Source: an uncultured Bacteroidales bacterium (GTDB lineage Bacteria; Bacteroidota; Bacteroidia; Bacteroidales; Bacteroidaceae). Taken from it: 64,000 nt of DNA. Positions 1-9,121 of this stretch are shown one piece after another; positions within the stretch are counted from its first letter, which is position 1; every line of letters starts with the position of its first letter. The stretch spans positions 62,001 to 126,000 of the forward strand of contig CACYLU010000006.1 of the NCBI GenBank assembly GCA_902775375.1, read 5' to 3'. Position numbers and translations under genes: made by a program. The notes beneath the pieces are model-generated. The model worked only from the letters and a program-made list of their open reading frames with translations, did not search any database and was not told the origin of the DNA.

Positions 1-60
1 CATAAATATACTTTTGGAGTTTGATTCGAGCCTTTTCGCTCTGGTCTCTACCAAGACCAT
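1..60 (-). CDS. Start of an unidentified gene cut by the left window edge
   Basis: An ATG at position 60 on the minus strand opens a frame of 20 codons with no stop before the window edge. A clear Bacteroidetes promoter element lies 27 bases upstream of the ATG at 87-95, which is the main support. The visible residues begin MVLVETRAKRLESN and are basic and polar, with no signal peptide. Too little is visible to name a family. It could also be a chance open frame. Confidence 0.4.
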   Translation of the reverse strand, partial: MVLVETRAKRLESNSKSIFM

Positions 61-86
61 GTGGTGATAGATATAATTTCCTAACT

Positions 87-95
87 GCAAAGTTA
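87..95 (-). promoter_or_regulatory. Promoter -7 element TAACTTTGC
   Basis: Minus-strand match to the Bacteroidetes -7 consensus TAnnTTTGC, 27 bases before the ATG of the partial left-edge gene. No convincing -33 TTTG is visible. Confidence 0.55.
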
Positions 96-132
96 ATAAT
101 AAAATCTGACATATTTATCTATAAAGACTTAT

Positions 133-166
133 AAGAATAGGCGAGACATTTGCCCCGCCTATTCTT
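133..166 (-). terminator. Hairpin downstream of the DUF1846 gene
   Basis: An 11-bp perfect stem (133-143 with 156-166) and a 12-nt loop lie 17 bases past the stop of the DUF1846 gene. The T tract after it on the minus strand is weak. Its central 28 nt (136-163) are almost identical, in the other orientation, to the hairpin at 43644-43671, so it may be a dispersed hairpin element used as a terminator. Confidence 0.65.
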
Positions 167-182
167 TAATATGTGATAATAC

Positions 183-1646
183 TTATTTCTTTTTGATAGG
201 GTCACATGTGAGGTCACAACCCAGCTTCTTGAAGATCTTGCGATCTACTTCACCCAGCATGATGGTGGTATGCACCTGACAACCTCGCAGATGAGGCAGT
301 TGCTCAAGCGCACGGCGACACTGCTCGTCGTGTTGCGACAATACGCTAAGTGCTACCAGCACCTCGTCGGTGTGCAGGCGAGGATTGTTGCCGCCCAAGT
401 ATTCGATCTTGGTCTTCTGGATAGGTTCGATAAGACTTTGCGGAATGAGCTTCACATCGTGACCGATGCCCGCCAAGTGTTTGATTACGTTAAGGATTAA
501 TGCAGCGCTACAACCTAATAACTGGGTAGTCTTGGCTGTGATGATGGTGCCATCTTCCAGTTCCATAGCCGATGCTGGCTGACCTGTCTGCTGCTTGCGC
601 TCGTTGGCAGCCACAGTGGTCTTGCGGTCGGCAGTGGTGATCTTTGCCTGGTTGAACAGCATGAGGATTTTGTTGACCTCGTTTTCATTCATCGCTCCAT
701 CAGCCAGTTTGTTAGTGGCAGTATAGTAGCGGCGTATGATTTCATCGCGTGATGCCTGGCAACATACCTCGTCGTCGCTGATGCAGAAACCAATCATGTT
801 GACACCCATGTCGGTAGGTGATTTATAAGGATTCTCGCCATAGATACCTTCGAAGAGGGCATTCAGCACAGGATAGATTTCGATGTCGCGGTTGTAGTTG
901 ATGGCTATCTTGCCATAGGCCTCTAAGTGGAACGGGTCGATCATGTTCACATCGTTGAGGTCGGCAGTAGCAGCCTCATAAGCGATGTTGATAGGATGCT
1001 TCAGCGGCAGGTTCCACACAGGGAAGGTCTCGAACTTGGCATAACCGGCACGCTTGCCACGACGGTTTTCGTTGTAAAGCTGACTCAGACATACTGCCAT
1101 CTTGCCGCTGCCAGGACCAGGAGCGGTAACGATGACCAACTCGCGAGAGGTCTCTACAAAGTCGTTCTTGCCGTAGCCTTCGTCGCTGGCAATGAGCTGT
1201 ACATTGTGAGGATAACCCTCGATAGGGTAATGAATATAAGTCTTGATGCCCATGCGCTCGAGGCGATGACGGAACTGGTCGGCTGCCATCTGTCCGTTAT
1301 AGTGGGTGATGACGACTGAGCCTACCATGAAGTCGCGCTTCATGAACTCGTCACGCAAGCGCAGCACATCTTCGTCGTAGGTGATGCCCAAGTCGGCACG
1401 AACCTTGTTTCTTTCAATATCTTCAGCACTGATGACAATGACAATCTCAATGCTGTCTCTCAGTTGTGCCAACATGCGCAGCTTACTGTCGGGCTGGAAG
1501 CCTGGAAGGATGCGGGATGCGTGGTGGTCGTCGAAAAGCTTGCCACCTAACTCCATGTAAAGTTTACCATCAAACTGAGCAATACGTTCGCGAATGTGCT
1601 CTGATTGTATCTTCAGATACTTCTCATTATCAAAACCTATTTTCAT
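183..1646 (-). CDS. DUF1846 (UPF0371) family protein
   Basis: A cytosolic protein of 487 residues, the usual length of the DUF1846/UPF0371 family. The N-terminus (IGFDNEKYLKIQSEHI, then GGKLFDDHHASRILPGF) and the segment TAPGPGSGKMAVCLSQLYNE near residue 170 are characteristic of the family. The latter resembles a phosphate-binding Gly-rich loop and is followed by conserved FETFPVWNLPLKHPIN. The biochemical role is not established; structures of family members suggest a nucleotide- or phosphate-binding fold. It lies 45 bp downstream of recQ in the same orientation with no promoter element seen between them, so the two may be cotranscribed. The family assignment is confident and the function is unknown. 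Confidence 0.9.
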   Translation of the reverse strand: MKIGFDNEKYLKIQSEHIRERIAQFDGKLYMELGGKLFDDHHASRILPGFQPDSKLRMLAQLRDSIEIVIVISAEDIERNKVRADLGITYDEDVLRLRDEFMKRDFMVGSVVITHYNGQMAADQFRHRLERMGIKTYIHYPIEGYPHNVQLIASDEGYGKNDFVETSRELVIVTAPGPGSGKMAVCLSQLYNENRRGKRAGYAKFETFPVWNLPLKHPINIAYEAATADLNDVNMIDPFHLEAYGKIAINYNRDIEIYPVLNALFEGIYGENPYKSPTDMGVNMIGFCISDDEVCCQASRDEIIRRYYTATNKLADGAMNENEVNKILMLFNQAKITTADRKTTVAANERKQQTGQPASAMELEDGTIITAKTTQLLGCSAALILNVIKHLAGIGHDVKLIPQSLIEPIQKTKIEYLGGNNPRLHTDEVLVALSVLSQHDEQCRRALEQLPHLRGCQVHTTIMLGEVDRKIFKKLGCDLTCDPIKKK

Positions 1647-1691
1647 TTTACCTTAATATTTGTTCTCTCTGTATTGGTTATATGCTGTGGC

Positions 1692-3872
1692 TTAGTTGCC
1701 CATCTCACTGATAAACTTGATGCGCACTAAGCGTATTTCCTCTTCAGTATAGTCTTCGCCCAGCTCGTCGAATGCTGCGTCCAGGTCGTCAGTCTCCGAC
1801 TCCTTGAAATATTCGTAAATGTCGAGCATATGATCTTCATCTACTACCTCGCGCAAGAAGTAGTCGATGTTGATCTTGGTGCCTGAATAAACGATGGCCT
1901 CTACCTCGTCCAGCAATTCATCGAACTCCATGCCTTTTGAGTTGGCGATGTCATCAAGCGCTACCTGACGGTCGATGGCTTGAATGATGCTGACCTTTAG
2001 CTTTGATTTATTGGCAACGGTGCGCACGCGCAGGTCTTCTGGGCGTTCAATCTCGTTCTCCTCACAATGACGTTTGATGAGCTTACAGAACTCCTCACCA
2101 TAGCGCTTGGCTTTGCCTGCTCCCACACCAGGAATGTTCTGCAACTCTTCGATGGTGACAGGGTAGGTGGTAGCCATAGCTTCGAGCGACGGATCCTGGA
2201 AGATGACGTATGGAGGCAGGTTGAGCTGCTTTGACATCTTCTTGCGCAGGTCTTTCAGCATACTGAACAGTGTGGGGTCGAGTGCCAGTGAAGCACCGCC
2301 GTGCATTGGAGCTTCTTCCTCCGCCTCTTCGAAGTCGCCTTCTTCTACAATCTTGAACGACTTGGGGTGCTTGAGGAATTTCTTGCCGGCCGAGGTAACC
2401 TTGATAAGACCATAGTTCTCAACATCCTTGCTCAGGTAACCATCGATGAGTGCTTGGCGGATGACGTTGTTCCATACTTTCTCATCTTCGCCCATACCCG
2501 AACCAAACTCCTCCAAATCTTCGTGGTGGTGGTCGAGCACTTCGTTCGTTTCGATACCCTTTATAACATCTACTATATAATCTTGCTTGAAATTCTCTTT
2601 TACTGCGTACACCACCTCAATAACGGTGCACAATAAATCTTGAGCTTCCACTTGTTTTTTAGGATTTAGGCAGTTGTCGCAGTTGCCGCAATTATCTTCT
2701 TTGTACTCTTCGCCAAAATAATGCAGCAATGTCTTGCGACGGCATACCAATGATTCAGCATATGCAGCAGTCTCCTGCAGGAGTTGTTTGCCAATTTCCT
2801 GCTCAGACACAGGCTTGCCTTGCATGAATTTCTCGAGTTTCTGAAGGTCTTTCTCGCTGTAGAAAGCGATGCATTGTCCCTCACCGCCATCGCGGCCGGC
2901 TCGTCCAGTCTCCTGGTAGTAGCCTTCCAAACTCTTGGGTATGTCGTAGTGGATTACAAATCTTACATCAGGTTTGTCGATACCCATGCCGAAGGCGATG
3001 GTAGCCACGATGACGTCAATCTTCTCCATCAGGAAGTCATCTTGTGTCTCGGTGCGAGTCACGCTGTCCATTCCGGCATGATAGGGCTTTGCCTTGATGC
3101 CATTGGCAACAAGAATCTCAGACAGTTCTTCTACCTTCTTGCGACTGAGGCAATAGATAATGCCCGACTTATCTGGGTTCGACTTGATATATTTAATAAT
3201 GTCTTTATCCACATCGTCAGTCTTCGTCCTTACTTCGTAATACAGGTTAGGACGATTGAACGATGACTTGAACACCTTGGCATGCATCATGCCCAGGTTC
3301 TTCTGTATATCGTGTTGTACCTTAGGGGTGGCGGTAGCCGTCAAGGCAATTAACGGTGCCTTGCCCACTTGGTTGACGATGGGACGTATTTTTCTGTACT
3401 CTGGACGGAAATCATGCCCCCACTCAGAGATACAGTGAGCTTCATCGATGGCATAGAATGATATCTTTACCGACTTGAGGAACTCCACGTTCTCCTCCTT
3501 GGTCAGCGACTCAGGTGCCACATAGAGCAACTTGGTCTTGCCGTTCAAGATGTCATCCTTCACCTGATCGATAGCGGTGCGGTTGAGTGATGAGTTAATG
3601 AAGTGGGCAATGCCATCTTCTTCGCTGTAGTTGCGCATGGCATCCACTTGATTCTTCATCAAGGCAATGAGAGGAGATATCACGATGGCTGTGCCCTCCA
3701 TCAATAATGAGGGTAACTGGTAACACAGCGATTTGCCTCCACCAGTAGGCATCAGCACGAACGTGTCGTTGCCATCCAGCAGATTCTGTATTATGGCTTC
3801 TTGATTACCTTTGAAAGTATCAAAACCAAAATATTTCTTCAATTCGTCGGTTAATATGTATTTATCAGCCAT
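1692..3872 (-). CDS. recQ: ATP-dependent DNA helicase RecQ
   Basis: A 3'-5' superfamily 2 DNA helicase of 726 residues for recombination and replication-fork repair. Walker A MPTGGGKS is at residues 41-48 and the Walker B box IDEAHCISEWGHDFRPEY near 142-160. The helicase C domain contains GMGIDKPDVRFVIHYDIPKS and QETGRAGRDG. The RQC zinc site is formed by CRRKTLLHYFGE and NCGNCDNC. An HRDC domain follows (about 535-610, with IPGVGAGKAKRYG). About 110 C-terminal acidic and helical residues extend beyond HRDC, as is common in Bacteroidetes RecQ. A promoter element lies 56 bp upstream of the ATG, in the 150-bp gap after clpX. Confidence 0.97.
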   Translation of the reverse strand: MADKYILTDELKKYFGFDTFKGNQEAIIQNLLDGNDTFVLMPTGGGKSLCYQLPSLLMEGTAIVISPLIALMKNQVDAMRNYSEEDGIAHFINSSLNRTAIDQVKDDILNGKTKLLYVAPESLTKEENVEFLKSVKISFYAIDEAHCISEWGHDFRPEYRKIRPIVNQVGKAPLIALTATATPKVQHDIQKNLGMMHAKVFKSSFNRPNLYYEVRTKTDDVDKDIIKYIKSNPDKSGIIYCLSRKKVEELSEILVANGIKAKPYHAGMDSVTRTETQDDFLMEKIDVIVATIAFGMGIDKPDVRFVIHYDIPKSLEGYYQETGRAGRDGGEGQCIAFYSEKDLQKLEKFMQGKPVSEQEIGKQLLQETAAYAESLVCRRKTLLHYFGEEYKEDNCGNCDNCLNPKKQVEAQDLLCTVIEVVYAVKENFKQDYIVDVIKGIETNEVLDHHHEDLEEFGSGMGEDEKVWNNVIRQALIDGYLSKDVENYGLIKVTSAGKKFLKHPKSFKIVEEGDFEEAEEEAPMHGGASLALDPTLFSMLKDLRKKMSKQLNLPPYVIFQDPSLEAMATTYPVTIEELQNIPGVGAGKAKRYGEEFCKLIKRHCEENEIERPEDLRVRTVANKSKLKVSIIQAIDRQVALDDIANSKGMEFDELLDEVEAIVYSGTKINIDYFLREVVDEDHMLDIYEYFKESETDDLDAAFDELGEDYTEEEIRLVRIKFISEMGN

Positions 3873-3927
3873 GTCCTTTCAGTTGTTTTAGGTTAAAGAT
3901 ATTCGTGTGTCAAAGGAACACATTTAA

Positions 3928-3935
3928 CAAAGTTA
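3928..3935 (-). promoter_or_regulatory. Promoter -7 element TAACTTTG for recQ
   Basis: Minus-strand TAnnTTTG match in the clpX-recQ gap, 56 bases before the recQ ATG. It makes recQ at least partly independent of clpX transcription. Confidence 0.5.
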
Positions 3936-4022
3936 TAAACAACTTGCAAAATATCAAATGTAAATGCAATTTTTTTTATTGCATATGCTTAAAAACAGGC
4001 CGAACGATGGGAAAAACGCCTT

Positions 4023-5261
4023 TCAGCTGTTCTGCAAACGTGAAATATTGGCTTTCTCCAGCTGACTCTTGGCGTAATCCAGCGTAACGGTAAATGTTTT
4101 CTTCTTGCTGGAAGGCAGGTCGAACATCACATCCATCATGATGGCTTCGACGATAGAGCGCAGACCTCGGGCACCGAGTTTGAACTCGATAGCTTTATCG
4201 ACCACATACTCCAGTACGTCATCATCAAAGCTCAACTTCACTCCGTCCATCTCGAACAACTTGATGTATTGCTTGGTGATGGAGTTTTTAGGCTCGGTAA
4301 GGATGTTGCGCAGGGCTGTCCTGTCTAATGGGTTGAGGTAGGTCAGGATAGGCATACGGCCTATGATCTCAGGAATCAGTCCGAAGGCCTTGAGGTCTTG
4401 CGGAGCGATATATTGCATCAAATTGTCCTTGTCAACCTTGGCAGTGTTCTCAACGGCATGGTAACCCACAACATGTGTATTGAGGCGCTGGGCAATCTTG
4501 CGTTCGATACCATCGAAAGCACCACCGCAGATGAACAGGATATTCTTGGTATCTACAGGAATCATGCGCTGCTCGGGATGCTTGCGTCCACCCTGAGGAG
4601 GTACGTTCACGACGGAACCCTCCAACAATTTGAGCAAGCCTTGCTGCACACCCTCACCACTCACGTCACGTGTGATGGATGGGTTGTCGCCCTTGCGGGC
4701 AATCTTGTCAATCTCGTCGATAAACACGATGCCTCGTTCGGCAGCCTTCACGTCGTAGTCAGCCACTTGTAGCAGGCGTGTCAGGATGCTCTCGATATCC
4801 TCACCCACATAGCCCGCTTCGGTCAATACTGTAGCATCGACAATGGTAAACGGTACACTGAGGAACTTGGCGATGGTACGTGCCAAAAGCGTCTTGCCCG
4901 TACCAGTAGCACCCACCATGATAATGTTGGACTTCTCGATCTCCACCTCGTCGTCACCCGTTTTCTGCAGCAATCGTTTGTAGTGGTTATACACCGCTAC
5001 TGACAAGTAACGCTTGGCCTCGTCCTGACCAATAACATATTGGTCGAGGAATGTCTTGATGTCCTGTGGCTTGGGTAATGTCTTGAGGTCAAGACCCAGT
5101 TTGCTTTGGCTGACAGTCTTCAATGCATCCTGGCAAATCTCATTGGCACGTTCTACACATTCATTGCAGATATAGCCGTCGATGCCAGTAATCATCAACT
5201 GTACCTCTTTATCTGAACGGCCACAGAAACTGCATCTGTGGCCTGTATTCTTACTAACCAT
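4023..5261 (-). CDS. clpX: ATP-dependent Clp protease ATP-binding subunit ClpX
   Basis: An AAA+ unfoldase of 412 residues that recognises tagged substrates and threads them into ClpP. The N-terminal zinc domain has Cys pairs CSFCGR and CNEC. Walker [12 protein letters not shown] lies near residue 118, the pore loop GYVGED near 150 and Walker [11 protein letters not shown] near 178. The C-terminal sensor-2 motif is [13 protein letters not shown]. Length and order of motifs match canonical ClpX. It starts 8 bp after the clpP stop, so clpP-clpX form an operon and the protease complex is encoded together. Confidence 0.98.
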   Translation of the reverse strand: MVSKNTGHRCSFCGRSDKEVQLMITGIDGYICNECVERANEICQDALKTVSQSKLGLDLKTLPKPQDIKTFLDQYVIGQDEAKRYLSVAVYNHYKRLLQKTGDDEVEIEKSNIIMVGATGTGKTLLARTIAKFLSVPFTIVDATVLTEAGYVGEDIESILTRLLQVADYDVKAAERGIVFIDEIDKIARKGDNPSITRDVSGEGVQQGLLKLLEGSVVNVPPQGGRKHPEQRMIPVDTKNILFICGGAFDGIERKIAQRLNTHVVGYHAVENTAKVDKDNLMQYIAPQDLKAFGLIPEIIGRMPILTYLNPLDRTALRNILTEPKNSITKQYIKLFEMDGVKLSFDDDVLEYVVDKAIEFKLGARGLRSIVEAIMMDVMFDLPSSKKKTFTVTLDYAKSQLEKANISRLQNS

Positions 5262-5269
5262 CTCTCTTG

Positions 5270-5941
5270 TTATTTCTTTTTGGTGAGAACTTCATCAATC
5301 ATACCGTATTCCTTGGCTTCCTCAGCTGTCATCCAGTAGTCGCGGTCGGAGTCAGCCCATACCTTGTCGAATGGAGTGTGAGAATGGTCTGCGATGATGG
5401 TGTAGAGCTCTTTCTTCAGTTTCTGAATCTCACGTGCAGTGATTTCGATGTCGGATGCCTGGCCCTGAGCGCCACCCATCGGCTGGTGAATCATCACGCG
5501 AGAGTGGGTCAGTGCAGAACGCTTGCCTTCGGCACCAGCCACGAGCAATACTGCTGCCATGCTGGCAGCCATGCCTGTGCAGATAGTGGCTACTGGGCTG
5601 CTGATGAACTGCATGGTGTCGTAGATGCCTAAACCGGCATATACAGAACCGCCAGGAGAATTAATATATATGGAGATGTCCTTGCCGGCATCTACAGAAT
5701 CGAGATAGAGCAACTGAGCTTGTAATGTGTTTGCCGTGTAGTCGTCAATCTGTGTTCCCAAGAAGATGATACGGTCCATCATCAAACGGGAGAATACATC
5801 CAACTGGGTAACGTTCAGCTGGCGTTCCTCCAAGATGTAAGGGTTAAGGTAACCGGCTTGTGATTTGATTACTTCGTCAAGCACTAAACTGTTCATGCCA
5901 AGATGTTGAGTGGCATACTTTCTAAAATCGTCTTTCATCAT
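5270..5941 (-). CDS. clpP: ATP-dependent Clp protease proteolytic subunit ClpP
   Basis: The serine peptidase chamber of ClpXP. The family motifs are present: the Ser nucleophile in TGMAASMAAVLL, His in MIHQPMGGAQGQASDIEI, and a C-terminal DRDYWMTAEEAKEYGMIDEV. An upstream extension of 15 residues in the same frame (to 5986) is hydrophobic and runs into the tig terminator, so I chose the tandem ATG at 5941/5938, giving about 223 residues, typical of Bacteroidetes ClpP. It sits between tig and clpX, the conserved tig-clpP-clpX order that links nascent-chain folding to proteolysis. Confidence 0.96.
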   Translation of the reverse strand: MMKDDFRKYATQHLGMNSLVLDEVIKSQAGYLNPYILEERQLNVTQLDVFSRLMMDRIIFLGTQIDDYTANTLQAQLLYLDSVDAGKDISIYINSPGGSVYAGLGIYDTMQFISSPVATICTGMAASMAAVLLVAGAEGKRSALTHSRVMIHQPMGGAQGQASDIEITAREIQKLKKELYTIIADHSHTPFDKVWADSDRDYWMTAEEAKEYGMIDEVLTKKK

Positions 5942-5978
5942 TTTTACTACTATTTTCTTATTCACATGCAAAATAAAG

Positions 5979-6019
5979 AAAAACACATGGCATTACCAAA
6001 TGTAACACCATGTGTTTTT
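5979..6019 (-). terminator. Terminator between tig and clpP
   Basis: A perfect 12-bp stem (AAAAACACATGG with CCATGTGTTTTT) encloses a 17-nt loop, 30 bases past the tig stop. On the minus strand the stem runs directly into a T-rich stretch. It separates tig transcription from clpPX at least partially. Confidence 0.8.
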
Positions 6020-6048
6020 ATGTAAATTTTAAAGTTTCTGCTCTAAAA

Positions 6049-7416
6049 TCAAGCTTCAGGCTGCATCATCTTGCCAAAGTCCTCGGCAGAGATGTCCTTG
6101 TGCTCCAAGGTAACCTTCTCCTTCAGTACCTGAGCCAGCTTTCCATCGATTACGCGGTCAGCCAAATTCTCAACAGTCTCACGCTTCTTCAGCATCTCGC
6201 TTGCGTAGTTGTTGATCATGTCCTCTGGAACGTTCAGCATGCCATACTGTGCAAACTGAGCACGAGTAGCGGCCTTAGCCTCTTCCAAGATGTCACTCTG
6301 CTCAACCTTCACACCAGCCTGAGATACCAAGACGTCGCGAATCAGCTGCCAGCTCAATACTTCAATAGTGCCCTCGTAGTTCTCGTCTACGAACTTGTCG
6401 TCCTTGTCAGGATTGTTGGTCTTCATGATGCGCTTCATCAGAGGCTCAGAGAACTCCAGCTTGCCTACCTTGTCGGTGATAACCTTCTTAGCATCGAGCA
6501 AGAACTTGAAGTCGCTGTTTGACTTAAACTGGTTAGCAATGACCTCGCGTACTTTCTGCTTGAATTCATCTACACTCTTTACCACATCCTTACCAAATAC
6601 CTGATCGAACAACTCCTGGTTCATCTCACCTGGTACGTAGCGTGTAATCTCCTCAATTGTATAGTTGAAGTCTGAAGTAACTTCCACAGCCTTTTCGCGG
6701 TCCATCTTCAGTAATGAAGCCAACTCAGGAGCATTGCCTTCCCATGCCTTGTTAGGATTGAACTTCACTGTCTCACCTGGCTTGATACCGGCAAACTTAG
6801 CCTTCTCGTCATCTAACTTCATGTAAGATGGCATCATGACAGCGCTCTCTATGCGGATACCGCCTTCTTTCTCGTTACCAGCCTCGTCAAGCTCTACGAG
6901 CAAGCCTTTCAGCATGTCGTTCTGAGCAGCGTCGTATGACTCACCCTTCTCATATGAACCACCACGCTGAGCATAAGCATTCACTTGGTTGTCCACCATC
7001 TCGTCAGTAACGATTACATCGTAGTAAGGCACCTTGTCGTTAGCAGATACCTCTACGTTGATGGCTGGAGCCAGCGCGATGTCAAACAAGAATTTGAACT
7101 CGTCCTGAGTATCAAAATCCAGTTGCTGCTGGTTCTCATTTGGCAATGGCTCGCCCAGCATCTGTACTTTGTTATCCTGAATATACTTATTGATTGCATC
7201 GCCGAGCAACTTGTTTACCTCGTCAGCAATCACAGACTTTTCATACATTTTCTTTACCAAGCCCATTGGTACCATGCCTTTACGGAAACCAGGCATCTGG
7301 GCATCTTTACGAATCTTCTTCAGCTGCTTCTCCACGTTCTCCTGATAGTCAGCTTTCACCATGTCAACTGTAAGCAAAGCGCTTACCTTGTCAATGTTTT
7401 GCAGTGATACATTCAT
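6049..7416 (-). CDS. tig: Trigger factor
   Basis: A ribosome-associated chaperone of 455 residues. The N-terminal ribosome-binding domain has the signature region PGFRKGMVPMGLVKKMY (about residues 42-58), the equivalent of the GFRxGxxP ribosome-docking loop. The central region fits a divergent FKBP-like PPIase domain and the C-terminal half is the long helical substrate cradle. The Bacteroidetes form is diverged but recognisable. A promoter element is 44 bp upstream and a strong hairpin follows the gene. The clpP-clpX operon lies directly downstream. Confidence 0.93.
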   Translation of the reverse strand: MNVSLQNIDKVSALLTVDMVKADYQENVEKQLKKIRKDAQMPGFRKGMVPMGLVKKMYEKSVIADEVNKLLGDAINKYIQDNKVQMLGEPLPNENQQQLDFDTQDEFKFLFDIALAPAINVEVSANDKVPYYDVIVTDEMVDNQVNAYAQRGGSYEKGESYDAAQNDMLKGLLVELDEAGNEKEGGIRIESAVMMPSYMKLDDEKAKFAGIKPGETVKFNPNKAWEGNAPELASLLKMDREKAVEVTSDFNYTIEEITRYVPGEMNQELFDQVFGKDVVKSVDEFKQKVREVIANQFKSNSDFKFLLDAKKVITDKVGKLEFSEPLMKRIMKTNNPDKDDKFVDENYEGTIEVLSWQLIRDVLVSQAGVKVEQSDILEEAKAATRAQFAQYGMLNVPEDMINNYASEMLKKRETVENLADRVIDGKLAQVLKEKVTLEHKDISAEDFGKMMQPEA

Positions 7417-7459
7417 TCTACAAATATTTGTTTTTAGTTATTAATTTTCAATTGAGGGT

Positions 7460-7468
7460 GCAAAATTA
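7460..7468 (-). promoter_or_regulatory. Promoter -7 element TAATTTTGC for tig
   Basis: Minus-strand match to TAnnTTTGC in the mlaE-tig gap, 44 bases before the tig ATG. Confidence 0.6.
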
Positions 7469-7495
7469 GCTTTTTCCTTTCAATTATCAAAGTAT

Positions 7496-8236
7496 TCAGG
7501 CTAAAATCTTGGTCAGCATCAAGTCGGCAAACAAAATCAAAACGCTGCTGGTCACTACAGCATTGGTAGATGCTTTTCCTACACTGATGGAGCCACCTTC
7601 CACAGTATAGCCAAAGAACGAGGCTACGCTGCTGATAATGAAGCCAAAGCACAAAGACTTGATGAAGCTGCTCCATACAAACCATTCTACGAATGCATAT
7701 TGCAAGCCGTATTCCAGATCTTCAGCTGTCATGATGCCACCAATCCAGCAGGTACAGAAAGCACCTAAGAAACCAGCAAAGATGCTGAATACCACCATAA
7801 TGGGGATGAATGATACCAAAGCAGATATCTTGGGTAATATCAAGTAGCCAGCAGAATTGACACCCATGATTTCAAGTGCATCAATCTGTTGGGTGACACG
7901 CATGGTGCCTAATTCTGATGCAATGTTGGAACCTACCTTACCTGCCAGGATAAGACACATGATGGCAGATGAAAACTCCAAGAGCATAATCTCTCTTGTG
8001 GCATAACCCACTGTCCAACGAGGCATGAAGACGCTCTCAATGTTAAGCTTGAACTGGATAGTGATGACGGCGCCGATAAAGAAAGAAATCAGCAAGACGA
8101 TGCCGATGGAATCAACGCCCAGCTGCTCTACCTCCTTGATATACTGACGGAAAAACATGCGCCAGCGCTCAGGAATAGTGAATACCCTGCCCATTAGAAT
8201 GAGGTATCTGCCAACGGTTCGTAATGCTTTTATCAT
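7496..8236 (-). CDS. mlaE: MlaE-family ABC transporter permease
   Basis: The inner-membrane permease of an Mla/MCE lipid transporter, 246 residues with about five or six hydrophobic segments. Family features are SIGIVLLISFFIGAVITIQ, the conserved ELGTMRVTQQIDALEIMGV (coupling region contacting the ATPase) and a C-terminal TNAVVTSSVLILFADLMLT. It moves phospholipids between inner and outer membranes together with MlaF and MlaD. Unusually, no mlaF ATPase follows it: the next gene downstream is tig. The divergent neighbour is lptB, and an MlaD homologue lies at about 55 kb. A promoter element sits 22 bp upstream. Confidence 0.93.
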   Translation of the reverse strand: MIKALRTVGRYLILMGRVFTIPERWRMFFRQYIKEVEQLGVDSIGIVLLISFFIGAVITIQFKLNIESVFMPRWTVGYATREIMLLEFSSAIMCLILAGKVGSNIASELGTMRVTQQIDALEIMGVNSAGYLILPKISALVSFIPIMVVFSIFAGFLGAFCTCWIGGIMTAEDLEYGLQYAFVEWFVWSSFIKSLCFGFIISSVASFFGYTVEGGSISVGKASTNAVVTSSVLILFADLMLTKILA

Positions 8237-8257
8237 CGCTTTAATACTTTTTAGGGT

Positions 8258-8266
8258 GCAAATATA
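8258..8266 (-). promoter_or_regulatory. Promoter -7 element TATATTTGC for mlaE
   Basis: Minus-strand consensus -7 box, 22 bases before the mlaE ATG. It lies only 21 bases from the plus-strand -7 box of lptB, so the two divergent promoters overlap. Confidence 0.65.
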
Positions 8267-8287
8267 AGGTAAAACATTTTATTTTTG

Positions 8288-8296
8288 TACTTTTGC
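8288..8296 (+). promoter_or_regulatory. Promoter -7 element TACTTTTGC for lptB
   Basis: Plus-strand consensus box 18 bases before the chosen ATG of lptB at 8315. It rules out the in-frame upstream start near 8285. Confidence 0.65.
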
Positions 8297-8314
8297 GAAT
8301 TAAATGTTGTGAAA

Positions 8315-9073
8315 ATGGAAGACGAAAATTTAGTGCTACGCACCGAGAACCTGGTGAAGAAATATGGCAAACGTACTGTGGTTGACCATGTTTCGTTTGA
8401 TGTCAGACAAGGTGAAATTGTAGGACTGCTGGGCCCTAACGGTGCCGGTAAGACCACCTCATTCTATATGACTGTAGGTTTGGTGGTGGCCAATGAAGGT
8501 CGTATATTCTTGGGTGATGAGGAAATCACTAAGTTCCCAGTGTATCTGCGTGCCAGAAAGGGTATTGGCTACCTGCCTCAGGAGGCTTCCGTGTTTCGCC
8601 AGATGAGTGTGGAGGATAACATCGCCTCTGTGTTGGAGATGACAGATAAACCTAAGGAATATCAGCAAGAAAAGTTGGAAAGTCTGCTCAATGAGTTTCG
8701 TTTGCAGAAAGTGCGTAAGAACAAGGGAAATCAGTTGTCGGGTGGTGAGCGCCGCCGTACTGAGATTGCGCGTTGCCTCGCTATCGATCCTAAGTTCATT
8801 ATGCTGGACGAACCGTTTGCTGGAGTCGATCCTATTGCAGTGGAAGATATCCAGCAGATTGTGTGGAAACTGAAATACCGAAATATCGGAATCTTGATTA
8901 CCGATCATAATGTGCAGGAGACACTTAGTATTACCGATCGTGCATATATGTTGTTTGAAGGTAAGATTTTCCGACAAGGTACTCCTGAAGAGTTGGCTTC
9001 CGACGATGTGGTGAGAGCACGTTACCTTAGCAGTAGCTTCGTGCTTCGTCGTAAAGATTTCCAGAAAGAATAA
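8315..9073 (+). CDS. lptB: LPS export ABC transporter ATP-binding protein LptB
   Basis: The cytoplasmic ATPase that powers extraction of lipopolysaccharide from the inner membrane with LptFG. From the ATG at 8315 it has 252 residues. Visible are Walker [14 protein letters not shown], the LptB-specific [17 protein letters not shown], signature LSGGERRR, Walker [14 protein letters not shown] and H-loop ITDHNVQET. LptB rather than MlaF is indicated by the Q-loop segment and C-terminus. An in-frame start at 8285 lies at or inside the promoter element, so MEDENLV is taken as the start. A strong terminator follows. Confidence 0.95.
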   Translation: MEDENLVLRTENLVKKYGKRTVVDHVSFDVRQGEIVGLLGPNGAGKTTSFYMTVGLVVANEGRIFLGDEEITKFPVYLRARKGIGYLPQEASVFRQMSVEDNIASVLEMTDKPKEYQQEKLESLLNEFRLQKVRKNKGNQLSGGERRRTEIARCLAIDPKFIMLDEPFAGVDPIAVEDIQQIVWKLKYRNIGILITDHNVQETLSITDRAYMLFEGKIFRQGTPEELASDDVVRARYLSSSFVLRRKDFQKE

Positions 9074-9091
9074 TTGATTATAGATTACAGA

Positions 9092-9119
9092 AAAAGGCTG
9101 CGAAATGCAGCCTTTTATT
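9092..9119. terminator. Bidirectional terminator after lptB and the DUF5106 gene
   Basis: A perfect 10-bp stem AAAAGGCTGC/GCAGCCTTTT with loop GAAAT. The A and T flanks make it work from both sides, fitting the convergent genes that end at 9073 and 9122. Confidence 0.9.
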
Positions 9120-9121
9120 GT

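Noticed and set aside
16..30. GGAGTTTGATTC resembling the start of 16S rRNA
   Set aside because: The following bases do not continue the 16S sequence, and a minus-strand frame with a promoter covers the site.
5942..5986. N-terminal extension of ClpP
   Set aside because: It overlaps the tig terminator arm and has no counterpart in the family; the tandem ATG is the natural start.
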